Assembly (NCBI GenBank): GCA_905221605.1
Contig: CAJNDS010000001.1
Span: forward strand, 2,464,525 to 2,528,524
Reading direction: 5' to 3'
Length of the DNA stretch: 64,000 bases
From: Symbiodinium natans
Taxonomy: Eukaryota; Sar; Dinophyceae; Suessiales; Symbiodiniaceae
A model generated the notes under the pieces. The model was not told where the DNA came from and did no database searches. It was given only the letters and a program-made list of their open reading frames with translations. The number at the start of each line of letters is the position of its first letter. Position 1 is the first letter of the stretch. A program made the translations under genes and the position numbers. Shown here piece by piece: positions 17,950 through 28,868 of this stretch.

Positions 17950-19700
17950 GACCCTTCTGGATGAAGGGGCTGAGGGCCCCAAGAGACTTCATATTACCCT
18001 AAACCTGTTTGGGGGGGTTAGGGTTTAGGGTTTAGGGTTTAGGGTTTAGGGTTTAGGGTTTGGGGAGCTTGAAGGGTTTAAGTCTGGACCCTCCAAAAAG
18101 CCTGAACCCCAAACCCGAAGCCGTTATTACGATGGGGACTTCTAGCGCCAGCCTCGCACAAGAGCTGCCATGTCTTTGAGGGCCCTTTCAACTTCCTACG
18201 TTTAGGCTTTAGGGTTTAGGGTTGGAGGTTCATGGTACTTATTAACCAATGATATCTGTACTTATAACTGTACTTCTAACTGTACTTATAACCATGTTAG
18301 GGCACTTAAGGGGCTTATGAGTGGGTTATAAGTACAGTTATGAAGTACCATGAACCTCCAAGTACTCCCGCGACCCGAATACTAAACCTTATAGGCCCTA
18401 GGCCCTAAACCCTAAACCCTAAACCCTAAACCCTAAACCTTAAACCTTAAACCGCAGGAGAACTCCACATTGCAGCATCTCGACGTGCGGTTCAACGTGT
18501 CGCGGCAGAAGGTGGAATGGGCAAATCCTGTGGTTTAGGGCTAGTGGCGGAGGGTCTAGGGTTTAGGGTTTAGGGTTTAGGGTGTAGGGTTTAGGGTTTA
18601 GGGTTTAGGGTTTAGGGTTTTGGGGTTTTAGGGTTTAGGGTTTAATTAGGGTTCAGGGTTTAGGGCCTTCGGCTCGGGTTGAGGATTTTAGGCTTGAGGG
18701 TTTCAGGGTTTCGGGTCAAAGCTTCGGTTTAGGTTTTTAGATTTTGGGTTTTAGGGTGTTAGGGGTTTAGGGCTTCGGGTTCGTTTTCGGTTTAGGGCTT
18801 TAGGGCTTTAGGGCTTTAGGGCTTTAGGGCTTTAGGGCTTTAGGGCTTTAGGGCTTTAGGGCTTCAGGGCTTTAGGGTTTTGAGGGTTTAGGGTTTAAGG
18901 GCTTTAGGGTTCATGGTTTCAGGGTTTAAGGGTCTTACAGGTTTAGGGCTTCGGGTTTGTTTCGTGTTTAGGGTTAAACCCTAAACCCTAAACCCTAAAC
19001 CCTAAATCCTAAACCCTGAACCCTGAACCCTGAACCCTGATCCCTAGGCCTACAAGGTCCTCACCGTTTCCCCCCGGAGTCCATCCGTGCCCACAGAGGT
19101 CTCACAGAAACCCTGGTGAAGGTTCCGGGCCGCTGCCTAAACCCTAAACCCAGAAGCCTAAACCCTAAACCCTAAACCCTAGACCCTAGACCCTAGACCC
19201 CAGACCCTAGACCCTAGACCCTAGACCCTAAACCCTAAACCCTCAACTTCACCACTAACCCTGAACCCTCGCCAGAACGTTCTATTTTCCGCCCGCCCAG
19301 GAAATTGGCGAGGACGGCGCTGCCGCCCTGACTGAGGCTCTCAAGGCCATTCAGGGCTCAGGGATCCTAAACCCTAAACCCTAAATACTTAACACTAAAC
19401 CCTAAAGCCTAAACCCTAAACCCGAAACCCGAAACCCTAAACCCTCAACCCTCAACCCTCAACCCTAAACCCTAAACCCTAAACCCAAAACCCTAAACCC
19501 TAACCCTCAACCCTAAACCCTAAAATTATGGTGTCTCAGCTCCTGGCCACGACTCACTGAGCGGGGTTTTCGGGATGGTGGCCTAAACCCTAAATCCTAG
19601 ACCCTAAACCCCAAAGCCCTAAACCCTCAACCCTAAACCCTCGAGGAGAACCAGACCCTGCGCCATCTCGGAGTCAACTCCACTGAGCTGGGACAGCAGC
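17893..19700 (+). CDS. Multi-exon leucine-rich-repeat (RNase-inhibitor type) gene or gene fragment
   Basis: Four islands between telomere-like tracts encode alternating half-repeats of an RI-type leucine-rich repeat: half A (IGEDGAAALTEALK type) at 17,893-17,949 and 19,301-19,345, half B (ENSTLQHLDVRFN type) at 18,458-18,511 and 19,646-about 19,697. All read in phase 0 on the + strand and all start right after AG with G. The three clear 5' splice sites are GA (17,950), GT (18,512) and GC (19,346), the donor mix known from dinoflagellates. Such repeats usually bind proteins; the specific role is unknown. First and last exons are not visible, so it may be a remnant or continue with unrecognised exons. 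Confidence 0.65.
18222..18364. mobile_element. MITE family 1, copy 1
   Basis: Palindromic element whose ends read GGAGGTTCATGGTACTT and its complement, with repeated ACTGTACTTATAA inside. The left tip has lost a few bases to adjacent TTTAGGG repeat. Same family as 27,713, 40,381 and 43,880. Confidence 0.75.
18458..18511 (+). CDS. LRR exon, half B (copy 1)
   Basis: Eighteen codons, ENSTLQHLDVRFNVSRQK, between CAG and GTGGAA. N.TL.HLDV..N is the strand side of the repeat. Confidence 0.7.
18791..18875 (+). repeat. 8-bp tandem repeat TTTAGGGC
   Basis: About ten units of an octamer one base longer than the telomere-like unit, embedded in TTTAGGG repeat. A similar array is at 48,073. Confidence 0.9.
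19301..19345 (+). CDS. LRR exon, half A (copy 2)
   Basis: Fifteen codons, EIGEDGAAALTEALK, after a pyrimidine tract ending GCCCAG and before a GC donor (GCCATT). Confidence 0.7.
19646..19697 (+). CDS. LRR exon, half B (copy 2)
   Basis: Starts ENQTLRHLGVNSTELG after cgAG. Paralogous to the exon at 18,458. The 3' boundary is not clear. Confidence 0.55.
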
Positions 19701-21641
19701 CCTGCTTGCACTTCTGGCTTTGGGGTGTTTTAGGGTTTAGGGTTTAGGTTAGGGTTTAGAGTTTAGGGTTTAGGGTTTAGGGTTTAGGGTTTGGGGTTTG
19801 GGGTTTAGGGTTTAGGGTTTAGGGTTTAGGGGTTAGGGTTTGGGGTTTGGGGTTTGGGGTTTGGGGTTTGGTGTAGGGTTGCGGGGCTTGCGGGGTTTGG
19901 AGTGTAGGCCTTCGAAGGGCTTGGAGTTTAGGGTTTAAGGCTGCGGGGTTCAGAGCTTAGGGTTTTAGGCTGCGTTCCGAGTTTAGGGTTTAGGGCTTTG
20001 GGATTCTTTTTATGTTTAGGGTTTAGGGTTTAGGGTTTAGGGTTTAGGGTCTAGGGTGTAGGCTTTAGGCTTTAGGCTTTAGGCTTTAGGCTTTAGGTCA
20101 GGGTTGTAGGGCTTAGGGTTTCGGGTCCAGGGTTCTAGGGTTTCGGGTTTAGGGCTTAAGGGCGTAGGGTTGGGTTTAGGGTTTGGGGTTTCGGGTTTTG
20201 GGTTTCGGGTTTTGGGTTTTGGGGTTTGGGGTTTGGTGTTTTGGGGGTTTAGGGTTTGGGGGTTTTGGGGTTTTAGGATTTCGGGCTTAGGGGGTAAGGG
20301 TGTAGGGTTTAGGGTTTAGGGCTTAGGATTTCGTGTTTTGGGGCTTCGGGTTTAAGGCTTGAGGATTCATGGTTTCGGGTTTAGGGTTTAGGGCTTCAAG
20401 AGAATTAAGGGGTTGGCGTTTAGGGTTTGAGGGTTTGGGGTTTAGGGTTTCAGGAAGTTTAGGGTTCTTAGGTTTTGTCGGGTTTGAATCCTGGGTTGCA
20501 GGTTTGGGGGGGGGGGGGGGCTGTTCATCTTCAAGTCGGGATAGAGCCGGATCAGGTAGGGCAAATGTCTCGCCTGTCTGTTCAAAGTCTAGGGTTAAAA
20601 GTTTAGGGTTAAACGCTAGCCCTAAACCCTGAACCCTGAACCCTAAACCCTAAACCCTAAACCCTAAACCCTAAACACTCAACCAATGGGTGCGCCCTCC
20701 TCGTCTCCGAGGGCTTTCACGCCACAAGCCCTGCGGGGGGCTCCTGACCCAAAACTCGTTTAGGGCTTAACCCCTCCACAAAAGCCCCCCCCTAAACCTG
20801 AAACCCTAAAACCCTCAACCCTAAACCCTAAAACCTTAAACCCTACACCCAAAAGCCGTAGAACCCCAAACTCTAAGCCCTAAACCCTAGAACCCTAGAA
20901 CCCTAAACACTGAACCATAAACCCTGCACCCTAAACCCTAAACCCTACTCTCTACACCCTAAACCCTAAACCCTAAACCCTAAACCCCAAACCCTAAACC
21001 CTGAACCCTAAACCCCAAGCTTAGGTTCGGCAAGGCCACGTTGGCGGACATCCTCCAGCCCCTCGGCAACCTTCGGGGCCCTTGTTTAGGGTTTAGGGTT
21101 TAGGGTTTGGGGCTGAGAGTTTAGGGTTTAGGTCTTCGGGGTGTGTGGTTTCGGGGTTTGGGGTTTAGGATTTGGGGCTTAGGGATTAGGGTTCAGAAGG
21201 TTTAGAGTTTGGGGCTTAGGGTTTGAGGGGCTTAGGGTCCAGGGTTTGGGGTTTTAGTCTCTAGGGTTTAAGGTTCTGAAGGTTTAGGGATGAGGGTTAA
21301 GTAGCGTTCAGGGTTTCCTGTTTGGGTGTTTTGAAGGTTTAGGGTTTAGAGTTTAGCAGTAGGCTTCAGGGTTCAGGGTTTAGAAGGTTGAGGGTTGAGG
21401 GTTTAGGGTTTAGGGTTTAGGGTTTAGGGTTTAGGGTTTAGTTCTTGAGGGTCTGGGGTTTGGGGTTTCGGGTTTAGGCCTGCACGGTTGAGAGGTTGAG
21501 GTTGAGGGGTGCAGAGCTCGAGGATGCTCCTCGCAGGGCTTGGGTTGCTACTATTTGCTTAAGAAGCCCCTAAACCCTAAACCCTAAACCCTAAACCCTA
21601 AACCCTAAACCCTAACCCCTAAACCCTAAACCCTAAACCAG

Positions 21642-21717
21642 AAAGATATGAGATATTCCTGTCTGAACAGCAGTATGGGGATGAGAGCCTTTTTTTTGGT
21701 GCAGCTGCACGGAACAG
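21642..21717 (+). CDS. Candidate exon, unknown protein
   Basis: An open protein-like stretch (RYEIFLSEQQYGDESLFFGA…) follows CCCTAAA repeat and an AG, and stops before a possible GA donor (GATCC). The family is unrecognised. Support is codon-like composition and the C-rich-left / G-rich-right setting only. Confidence 0.35.
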
Positions 21718-21892
21718 GATCCTCCACCCTAAGCCTTAAGCCCTGGAACTGTGGCCCTCCTTCCAAACGGTTTAGGGTTTAGGGTTTCGGGTTTCGGGTT
21801 TAGGGTTTAGGGTTTCGGGTTTAGGGTTTAGGGTTTAGGGTTTCGGGTTTAGGGTTTGGGGTTTGGGGTTTGGGGTTTGGGGGGTTCGGAGG

Positions 21893-22150
21893 GATTATGG
21901 GGGTTCATAGGGCTTTCTGGGGGTGACAGGGTTTTTATGGGGGTTATAGGCTTAAATGGTGTATAGGATTTGTAGGGCTTATGGGGTTCACAGGGTTTAT
22001 GGGGTTGACGGCATTTTTTTCAGGGTTTATAGGTTTGTAGGGTGTATAGGGTTGACAGGGTTTTTGGGTTTTATAGGTCGGGTGCAAAATAGGTTTACAG
22101 GGTTCACAGGGTTTAGCGTGTAGGGCTTAGGTTGTATAGGGTGCATAGAG
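21893..22150 (+). repeat. Degenerate TTATAGGG/TTCACAGGG variant repeat
   Basis: Telomere-like repeat in which the TTTAGGG unit drifts to TTATAGGG, TTCACAGGG and TTGACAGGG, with lengths of 8-10 bp. No gene seen. Confidence 0.7.
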
Positions 22151-24002
22151 TGTAGGGTTTAGGGTTTAGGGTTTAGGGTTTAGGGTTTAGCAGCTCAGGA
22201 ATCGGATGATGGCCCGAGCCCATTGCATGAGCCTGGGAGCTGCTCGACTGGAATTTTGTGGCTGGGCTTCAGGGTTGAGGGTTTAGGGTTTAGGGTTTAG
22301 GGTTTAGGGTAAACCTGGCAACCCTTGCCACCCCAAAGCCCTAAAACCTACACCACGAGCCCTTGGGCCCTTAAGCGTAAAACGCCAAGCCTTTTGCCCC
22401 TTCTTGATTGTCGGGAAGCTTGGGGCGTTTAGGACGGCTGAGAGCAAGAGAAGCGTTGCGCAACGGGGTCAAGTTTAGAGTTTAGGGTTTAGGGGCCTAG
22501 GGGTTTCGGGGTTCAGGGTTTAAGGGTTAGAGCGCTGTCTGACGTGATCTCGGGGGTTTATTGTCTGGGCTGCTTCGGGTGCCCTCTCATCTGCGTGCCC
22601 TTTTTCTTGGGGCCCAACGTCCATATTCCCAAGCTCCAAGGAGCCTAAATCCTAAACCCGAAACCCTAAACCCTAAACCCAAGCTCCAAAGACTTGCCAG
22701 TAGCCCCCGAGAGGCCCAGAAGAGCAGGACGCCGCCACCGCGCCACAGCGGAAGCTGCGGGATTCAGTGATCCCGGAGTTTGCCCTTCACCCTGAACCCT
22801 AAACCCTGAACCCTAAACCCTAAACCCTAAACCCTCCTAGCTTCCCAATCCAAGAAATTCGGGCCGATCTCCTCGGCTCCTTCTTGACGCCTTCAAACCC
22901 AAATCCCTTAAAGCCCTAAGCCCCTGGAGTTCCTGGAGCCCCTAGCCCTAAACCCTAAACCCTAAACCCTAAACCCTAAACCCTAAACCCTAAACCCTAA
23001 ACCCTAAACCCTAAACCCTAAACCCTAAACCCTAAACCCTAAACCCTTTCAAGAAGGAGCGGAGCCGGCTTATGACGTCGAACACCGACCGTCGGACCTT
23101 GCACTGCCTGCTCTAAGAGCACAAGAGGGTGCGATACAGGAGCCTAGCTGGTTTAGGGTTTAGGGTTTAGGGTTTAGGGTTTACGGTTTAGGGTTTAGGG
23201 TTTAGTGTTTAGAGTTTGGGTGTAGGGTGTAGGGTGCAGGGTGTAGGGTGTAGGGTGTAGGGTGGAGGGCAGTGTAGGGTTCAGCGTAAGCCTAAACCAT
23301 ACCAAATATGAAACTCTACACCCCGCCAGGCTGTGTACAGATTGCAGGCAGTGTGCTGTGTATCATAGAACTCGAGAGCGCCCTATTTCAACCAGGGGCT
23401 TAAACGCAGGGTTTTGGGTTGTGGGTCCTATGCGCGATAAACACTCATATCCCGAAACCCTAAACCTGGCTCTCCTTCTTTTTATTGAGTGAGCTGCCCT
23501 AAGCCCTAGCCCTAAGCCCTAAACCCTAAACCCTAAACCCTAAACCGTCAGAGTTCCCAGTTCATTCCAAGGTCGCCGGGGACTTTGCCCTAGCCTTTCA
23601 CTATGCCTATAAGGGCTTTGGGCTGAGGGTTTGGATTTCCCCTAAACCCTAAGCTCTAAACCCTGAACCCTAGACCCTAAACCCTAAGCCCTAAACCCTA
23701 AGCCCTGAACCCTGAACGCCCTATAGGTTGGGGCTGTAGGCGATTCTTATAGGTACTTTGAGGGCTCAGGCAGTTAAACCCTAAAACCCTAGTGTGCTTG
23801 CGAGATTCTACGGGTCGTTACGCGGTCCCTGAATCTGGTGCCTTGCCTTTTCTAAAGCGTGCCCCTTGGGTTTATTGTGCATGCAATGGGCGCATAAGGC
23901 CCTAAGCCCTAAACCCCAAACCCCAAACCCCAAGCCCTAAACCCTAAACCTTAAACCCTAAACCCTAAACCCTAAACCAACGGCCCTTGTAACGACCCGA
24001 GA

Positions 24003-24081
24003 AAGATGGGAGCGCAGCTTTGCCGCCTGTTCATAAGCTGGGTGGACCTCGCAACTTCAGAGGCTGCGCCGCAAACCCTCT
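24003..24081 (+). CDS. Candidate terminal exon, unknown protein
   Basis: An open stretch reading KMGAQLCRLFISWVDLATSE and ending in a stop lies between CCCTAAA and TTTAGGG tracts. Unrecognised; weak support. Confidence 0.25.
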
Positions 24082-24129
24082 GATTGTGCTAGGGATTTAG
24101 GGATTTAGGGTTTAGGGTTTAGGATTTAG

Positions 24130-24834
24130 GAGCCTACAGATTATGCCTGGAGAAAACTCTAAACTCCAAACCCTCTACTGCTTTTTGTTGGTTCTTTCCT
24201 GTGGGTCTTGTAAAACAAGGGCACACATAGTCAACCAAATAGCAGTAATCATCGGAACTGCTGCTATCGCAGTAAACAAGGCAAAGATATGTTGTTTCAA
24301 GCCATCGTGCTACGTGGGCAGACATTCTTTTTGCTATTTCAATGCACCTTGATTCGTTCTGAATGTTTAGAAAAGCCTGTCAGAACTCATGACCCAGTAA
24401 ATCCAAAGAATATTTTCTCCTCATGACTTAAAGCAAACAAGTACATGTTAAGGGGAAATGAATTTCACACATCTGAACACATACAAGACCCACATACATT
24501 TCTAACTTGTACAGCCTGAAGAGAAACGAAATAGGTTAGGTTAAAAGTTTGCCAGCTACGAAAGTTACAACAGGTGTATGGCGAAACTTTCGATGCAGAA
24601 GATGTTGACAACATTATGCAAGACATTCAATTGCTCATATGCTAGAAAACAAAGTTTGACAAAACAGAAACGAAAAAACAATACTCAAACACGATTGAGC
24701 ACATTGAGAATCTTTGGAACACAGAAAGCAATAGCGATGCTAAGGATTTGCAAGAAAGCCTTACATACGCGAGGAGCGGGAACAACAAATGCGTTCAGGA
24801 GAGTGAATCAGACCATCATCGCCTCATCAGTCTA
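24130..24834. other. About 700 bp of AT-rich unique sequence
   Basis: This is one of the few long non-repeat stretches of the domain. It has TTTAGGG-type repeat on its left and CCCTAAA on its right, the opposite of the exon islands, which suggests intron interior. I see no convincing coding frame or RNA gene. Confidence 0.5.
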
Positions 24835-25799
24835 AACCCTAAACCCTAAACCCTAAACCCTAAACCCTAAACCCTAAACCCTTTATAAACCCTAAACCCT
24901 AGCCCCTGAACCGGACTCAGCTGTGGTAGTTTTCAGAAACCAATAGTGTAAGGCAAGCACAACCTATAAGCATGATATGTACAATATGTATACATATATG
25001 AGTTCTAGCATGATTGGAGAACCCAAGAAGATTCAGCGAATGCTTTACCCTTCGCCCGGAACCCTGAACCGAATTCTACAAGGAGCTTGCCTATCTACAT
25101 GCATGGCACGCAGATAGTTGTCAACAATATTCCCACTGTAGGATTGTACTCTAAACCCTAAACCCTAAACCCTAAACCCTAAACCCTAAACCCTAAACCC
25201 TAAACCCTAAACCCTAAACCCTAAACCCTAAACCCTAAACCCTAGACCCTAAACCCTAAACCCTAAACCCTAAGGTCGGGGTCTCAGGCTAGGAGCTGCG
25301 GGGACGGGGCATCGGGGTCGAGATTAGATCTCAGTATTGGGTGTAGAGTATGTTCTCTAAACCTTAAACCCTAAACCCTAAACCCTAAACCCTGAACCCT
25401 GAACCCTGAACCCTGAACCCTGAACCCTGAACCCTGAACCCTAAACCCTAAACCCTAACCCCTCAAGACAACATCAATGAAAATTGTATGTGGCATCATT
25501 CTGAATTTGCCAGTTATTTGTCTAAACAGCTGACAAGCCGAGATTAAGTCTGAGGCCACATGTTCAATTTACTTAAACCTCGGCTTTGAGTGGGGCCTGA
25601 AGACGACGTAAAACATGTTTTTCTTTTGTGTGATGATATTGGGCTGCAGCAAACCCAATTGGTACTCTTTCTGTAAGAGCTCTCTAAGATGTATGTCTTT
25701 GTAAGTCTTTTGCCTTATTGTGCCTTTTGGTTCTGGGGAAAAAATCGAACCCTGCAAGCTATTTGGCTTAAGACTTTCAATGCTGAATTATCTTTGTCC

Positions 25800-26015
25800 C
25801 CAAAAAGCCCCAGGAGGCCCCAAAACGCACCAGAAAGGCCCAAAAGCCCAAACAAAAGGTGGTTCTAAAAAGGTACTCGAGGCTCCCAAATCCCTTTAAG
25901 CCTTCCGGAGGCCCCAAAAAGGCTGCAGGAGGCCCCAAAAAGCCCAGAGCTCCAAAGGCACGGGAGGCCCCTGCAGGAAGCCCCACAAGGCCCCAGGAGG
26001 CCCCAACAAGCCCCA
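25800..26015. repeat. Imperfect tandem repeat rich in AGGAGGCCCCAAAA
   Basis: The block CAGGAGGCCCCAAAAAGCC recurs several times at irregular spacing of about 15-30 bp. The open frames on both strands here are products of the repeat. Confidence 0.65.
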
Positions 26016-26041
26016 AAAGGCCACCAGAAACAAACAAAAGT

Positions 26042-26200
26042 TGATCCAAAAACAACTCGGTCAACACGTTTCGGTCAAAACGTTTCCCCAAGAGGTCCCA
26101 ACAGGCCCCAAAAAGGCCGCCAGAAACAAAAAACCGTGGGTCCAAAAAAAGTTCGGTCAAAACGTTTCGGTCAAAGCGTTGTCGGTCAAGACTTACTGGG
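26042..26200. repeat. Short repeat CGGTCAAAACGTTT
   Basis: Five or more copies of CGGTCAA(A/C)ACGTTT in two clusters about 100 bp apart. AACGTT inside is palindromic. No function assigned. Confidence 0.7.
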
Positions 26201-26842
26201 GCCCAAACCCTATACAATTCTATAAACCCAAAACCCTAAACCCTAAACCCTAAACCCTAAACCCTAAACCCTAAACCCTAAACCCTAAACCCTAAACCCT
26301 AAACCCTAAAACCCTAAACCCTAAAACCCTAAAACCCTAAACCCTAAACCCTAAACCCTAAACCCTAAACCCTAAACCCTAAACCCTAAACCCTAAACCC
26401 TAAACCCTATCCCAGCTTCTTGCAGCCTCAGCTGGTTGCTTGTAGCCCACCCCGGCAAGCGAATGGTCAGTTCTCTCCAGGATGGTCCCTTTTCACAAAG
26501 GGCTCAGGGTTTAGGTTTAGGGTTTAGGGTTTAGGGTTTAGGGTTGAGGGTTGAGGGTTTAGGGTTTAGGGTTTAGGCCCATGAGAACTGCCCGAAGCTA
26601 ACAACAAGTGCCCGGCACCAAGTGCCCGGCCCCAACGCGCCGGCTTTTGGTCAAGTTTGACGCCCTTTAAGAGTCTGGGGTTTAGGTTTAGGGTTTAGGG
26701 TTTAGGGTTTAGGGTTTAGGGTCTAGGGCTGTTTCGCTGAATCTCACTTCTGACGTGTCTGTCATCGTTTCGCGCAGAGCTCAGAAGACAGAAGCTTCGA
26801 AACTCCCTCAGGTTCAGGGTTCAGGGTTTAGGGTTCAGTGTA

Positions 26843-26985
26843 CCTGGGGAACGTTAGGGAACCTTCGGGAAGCTTGGGGAACCTTAGGGAACCTTAGGGA
26901 ACCTTGGGGAACCTTAGGGAACCTTAGAGAACCTTAAGGGAACCTTGAGGGAACCTTGAGGGAAGGTTAGGGAACTATCCGAGAA
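26843..26985 (+). repeat. 10-bp tandem repeat GGGAACCTTA
   Basis: Roughly a dozen units of GGGAACCTTA with single-base changes, flanked by TTTAGGG-like repeat. Confidence 0.9.
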
Positions 26986-27121
26986 CGTTACCCCACTTGA
27001 AACCCCTCCCATAAGGGCCTTTTCGTAAGGGCTTAGGGGAGTATAGGGTGGTCAGAGATGGGGGTTTAGGGTTCAGGGCCGTTGCAGGGTTCAGGATTTG
27101 GTGCTTGGGCTTTTGAGACTG

Positions 27122-27240
27122 TACAGTAAGCTCCAAAAAGTTGGAACATCCTTATCCCCATACCCCAAAAAGGTATACTAAAGGGAATCCCAGCTCTAAT
27201 CATCCTTAAACCATGTTCCAACTTTCTGGAGTTTACTGTA
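27122..27240. mobile_element. Tc1/mariner-like MITE with TA duplication
   Basis: The ends are 28-bp inverted repeats with two mismatches, beginning TACAGTAAGCTCCAAAAAG. Tips reading CAGT…ACTG flanked by TA on both sides are typical of Tc1/mariner elements. The core is about 115 bp, too short for a transposase. Confidence 0.8.
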
Positions 27241-27712
27241 AGCTTCCTTTGACTTCTGGGTGTGGCCTGGAACTGGTCTGTGCTTTGATATGGCTTTAAA
27301 CCCTAAACCCTGAACCCTAAACCCCAAACCCTAAACTTTGGTGTCATGGGTTGACAGCTCAGTCTATGCAGCGAAGACAGCTTTGCAGCCCCCAAAGCCA
27401 TGGACCCTAGAAGCCTCGGGTTCAGGGTTTAGGGTTTAGGGTTTAGGGTTTAGAGTTTAGAGTTTAGGGTTTAGGGTTTTAGGGTTTAGAAACCTTAAAC
27501 CCTGGGTTTGGAGTTCGGGGTTTAGGGTTTAGCCGGGCAGCAAGAAACTAAGTAGGTACCTCAAGAAAGGAACTCGAATGGGGTCTAGATAGTCAAGTGG
27601 AGACACCTAAACCCTAAACCCTACACCCTAAACCCTAAACCCTAAACCCTAAACAGCCACAAACCCAAAGCAGCCCTGAAGTTTGAACCTTCCACCCAAC
27701 TCCCGCACGGGC

Positions 27713-27926
27713 GCCATGGTACTTATCAACCACTTGTAACTGTACTTATAACCCACTTATCAGCGCCTTAAGTGCTCTAATATGGCTATAAGTACAGTTA
27801 TCCTAAACCCTAAACCCTAAACCCTAAACCCTAAACCCTAAACCCTAAACCCTAAACCCTAAACCCTAAACCCTATGGTTATAAGTATGGTCATAATTGG
27901 TTAAGAAGTACCACGAACCTCCAAGC
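27713..27926. mobile_element. MITE family 1, copy 2, split by a CCCTAAA tract
   Basis: Reverse-oriented copy of the palindromic element. Element sequence runs to AGTACAGTTAT (27,801) and resumes at GGTTATAAGTA (about 27,877). In between are about ten CCCTAAA units absent from copies 1 and 3. Confidence 0.8.
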
Positions 27927-28055
27927 AGGGGGATGGCAGCCCAAGCTGCGCCTCCGAATCCGTCGGGGCCACAGGGGGTTTGCGGGGGGGGGTTTCAGGG
28001 CTAAACCCTAAACCCTAAACCCTAAACCCTAAACCCTAAACCCATGTTCAGAGAG

Positions 28056-28108
28056 GGGCCTCAACCCGAAGTCTGTTTACGCCCTGGAACCCCAACAGCA
28101 CCTGCAAG
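28056..28108 (+). CDS. Candidate linker exon upstream of the LNG-module gene
   Basis: An island between CCCTAAA and TTTAGGG repeat reads ASTRSLFTPWNPNSTCK after AG. Flavour and position resemble the candidate linker at 33,651, but no homology is proven. Confidence 0.3.
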
Positions 28109-28822
28109 CGGGTTTAGGCTTTCGGGTTTGTTTAGGGTTTAGGGTTTCGCGTCTAGGGTCTAGGGTCTAGGGTCTAGGGTCTAGGGTCTAGGGTCTAGGG
28201 TTTAGGGTTTAGGGTTTAGGGTTTCAGGTTTAGGGTTTTCAACTCGGCCGGATTCGGGGGGGAAGGGGGGGGGGGGGGGTGTTGATGGTCTAGGTCTTCT
28301 GCCTGAGGTTTCGGGGTCAGGGTTTAGTTTTAGGGTGTTTTAGGGCTTTCGGGTTTAGGTTTTTAGGGTTTGGGGGATCTTGGGGGGTTTGGGGCGCAGG
28401 GTCTATGTAGAGGGGCTTTGGAGAGGGTTGTGAAACCTGCGTCCTTGAGGGTTTGGTCATTTGCCCAGGGCCCATGTAGGCTCCCGGCTCCTATATGCAT
28501 GAGTTCCCCGACTACCCCCCCTCCATACTACCCCCTAGGTTCCCCCCTAAAATACCCGGGAACCCATGATCTATTCACCTTCATGAGTAAGTTTGTGTGC
28601 AGCTTGGCAACTGCCTAAGCTCCTGTGGGAAACCCTACGAAAAAACACTATAACCCAAACACTATAACCCTAAACCCTAAAGCCTAAAGCCTAAACCCTA
28701 AACCCTAAACCCTAAACCCTAAACCCTACACCCTACACCCTAAACCCTAAACCCTAAACGCTCATGGAACGCTATTCCCTATTTAGGCGCCTTGTCTTCC
28801 CCTTGATCCCAACACAAATCAG

Positions 28823-28868
28823 GACGGCCTTCCAAGAGGATGACGTTGTGGAGATTACCGGCCTACAG
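28823..28868 (+). CDS. LNG gene, module 1 exon E1
   Basis: Forty-six nt reading TAFQEDDVVEITGLQ after one completing base. Acceptor aatcAG after a pyrimidine-rich stretch; GC donor (GCGCAT). Confidence 0.65.

Noticed and set aside
24143-24835. Short frames in the AT-rich unique segment
   Set aside because: No start context, domain or splice-linked partner; composition is not codon-like.
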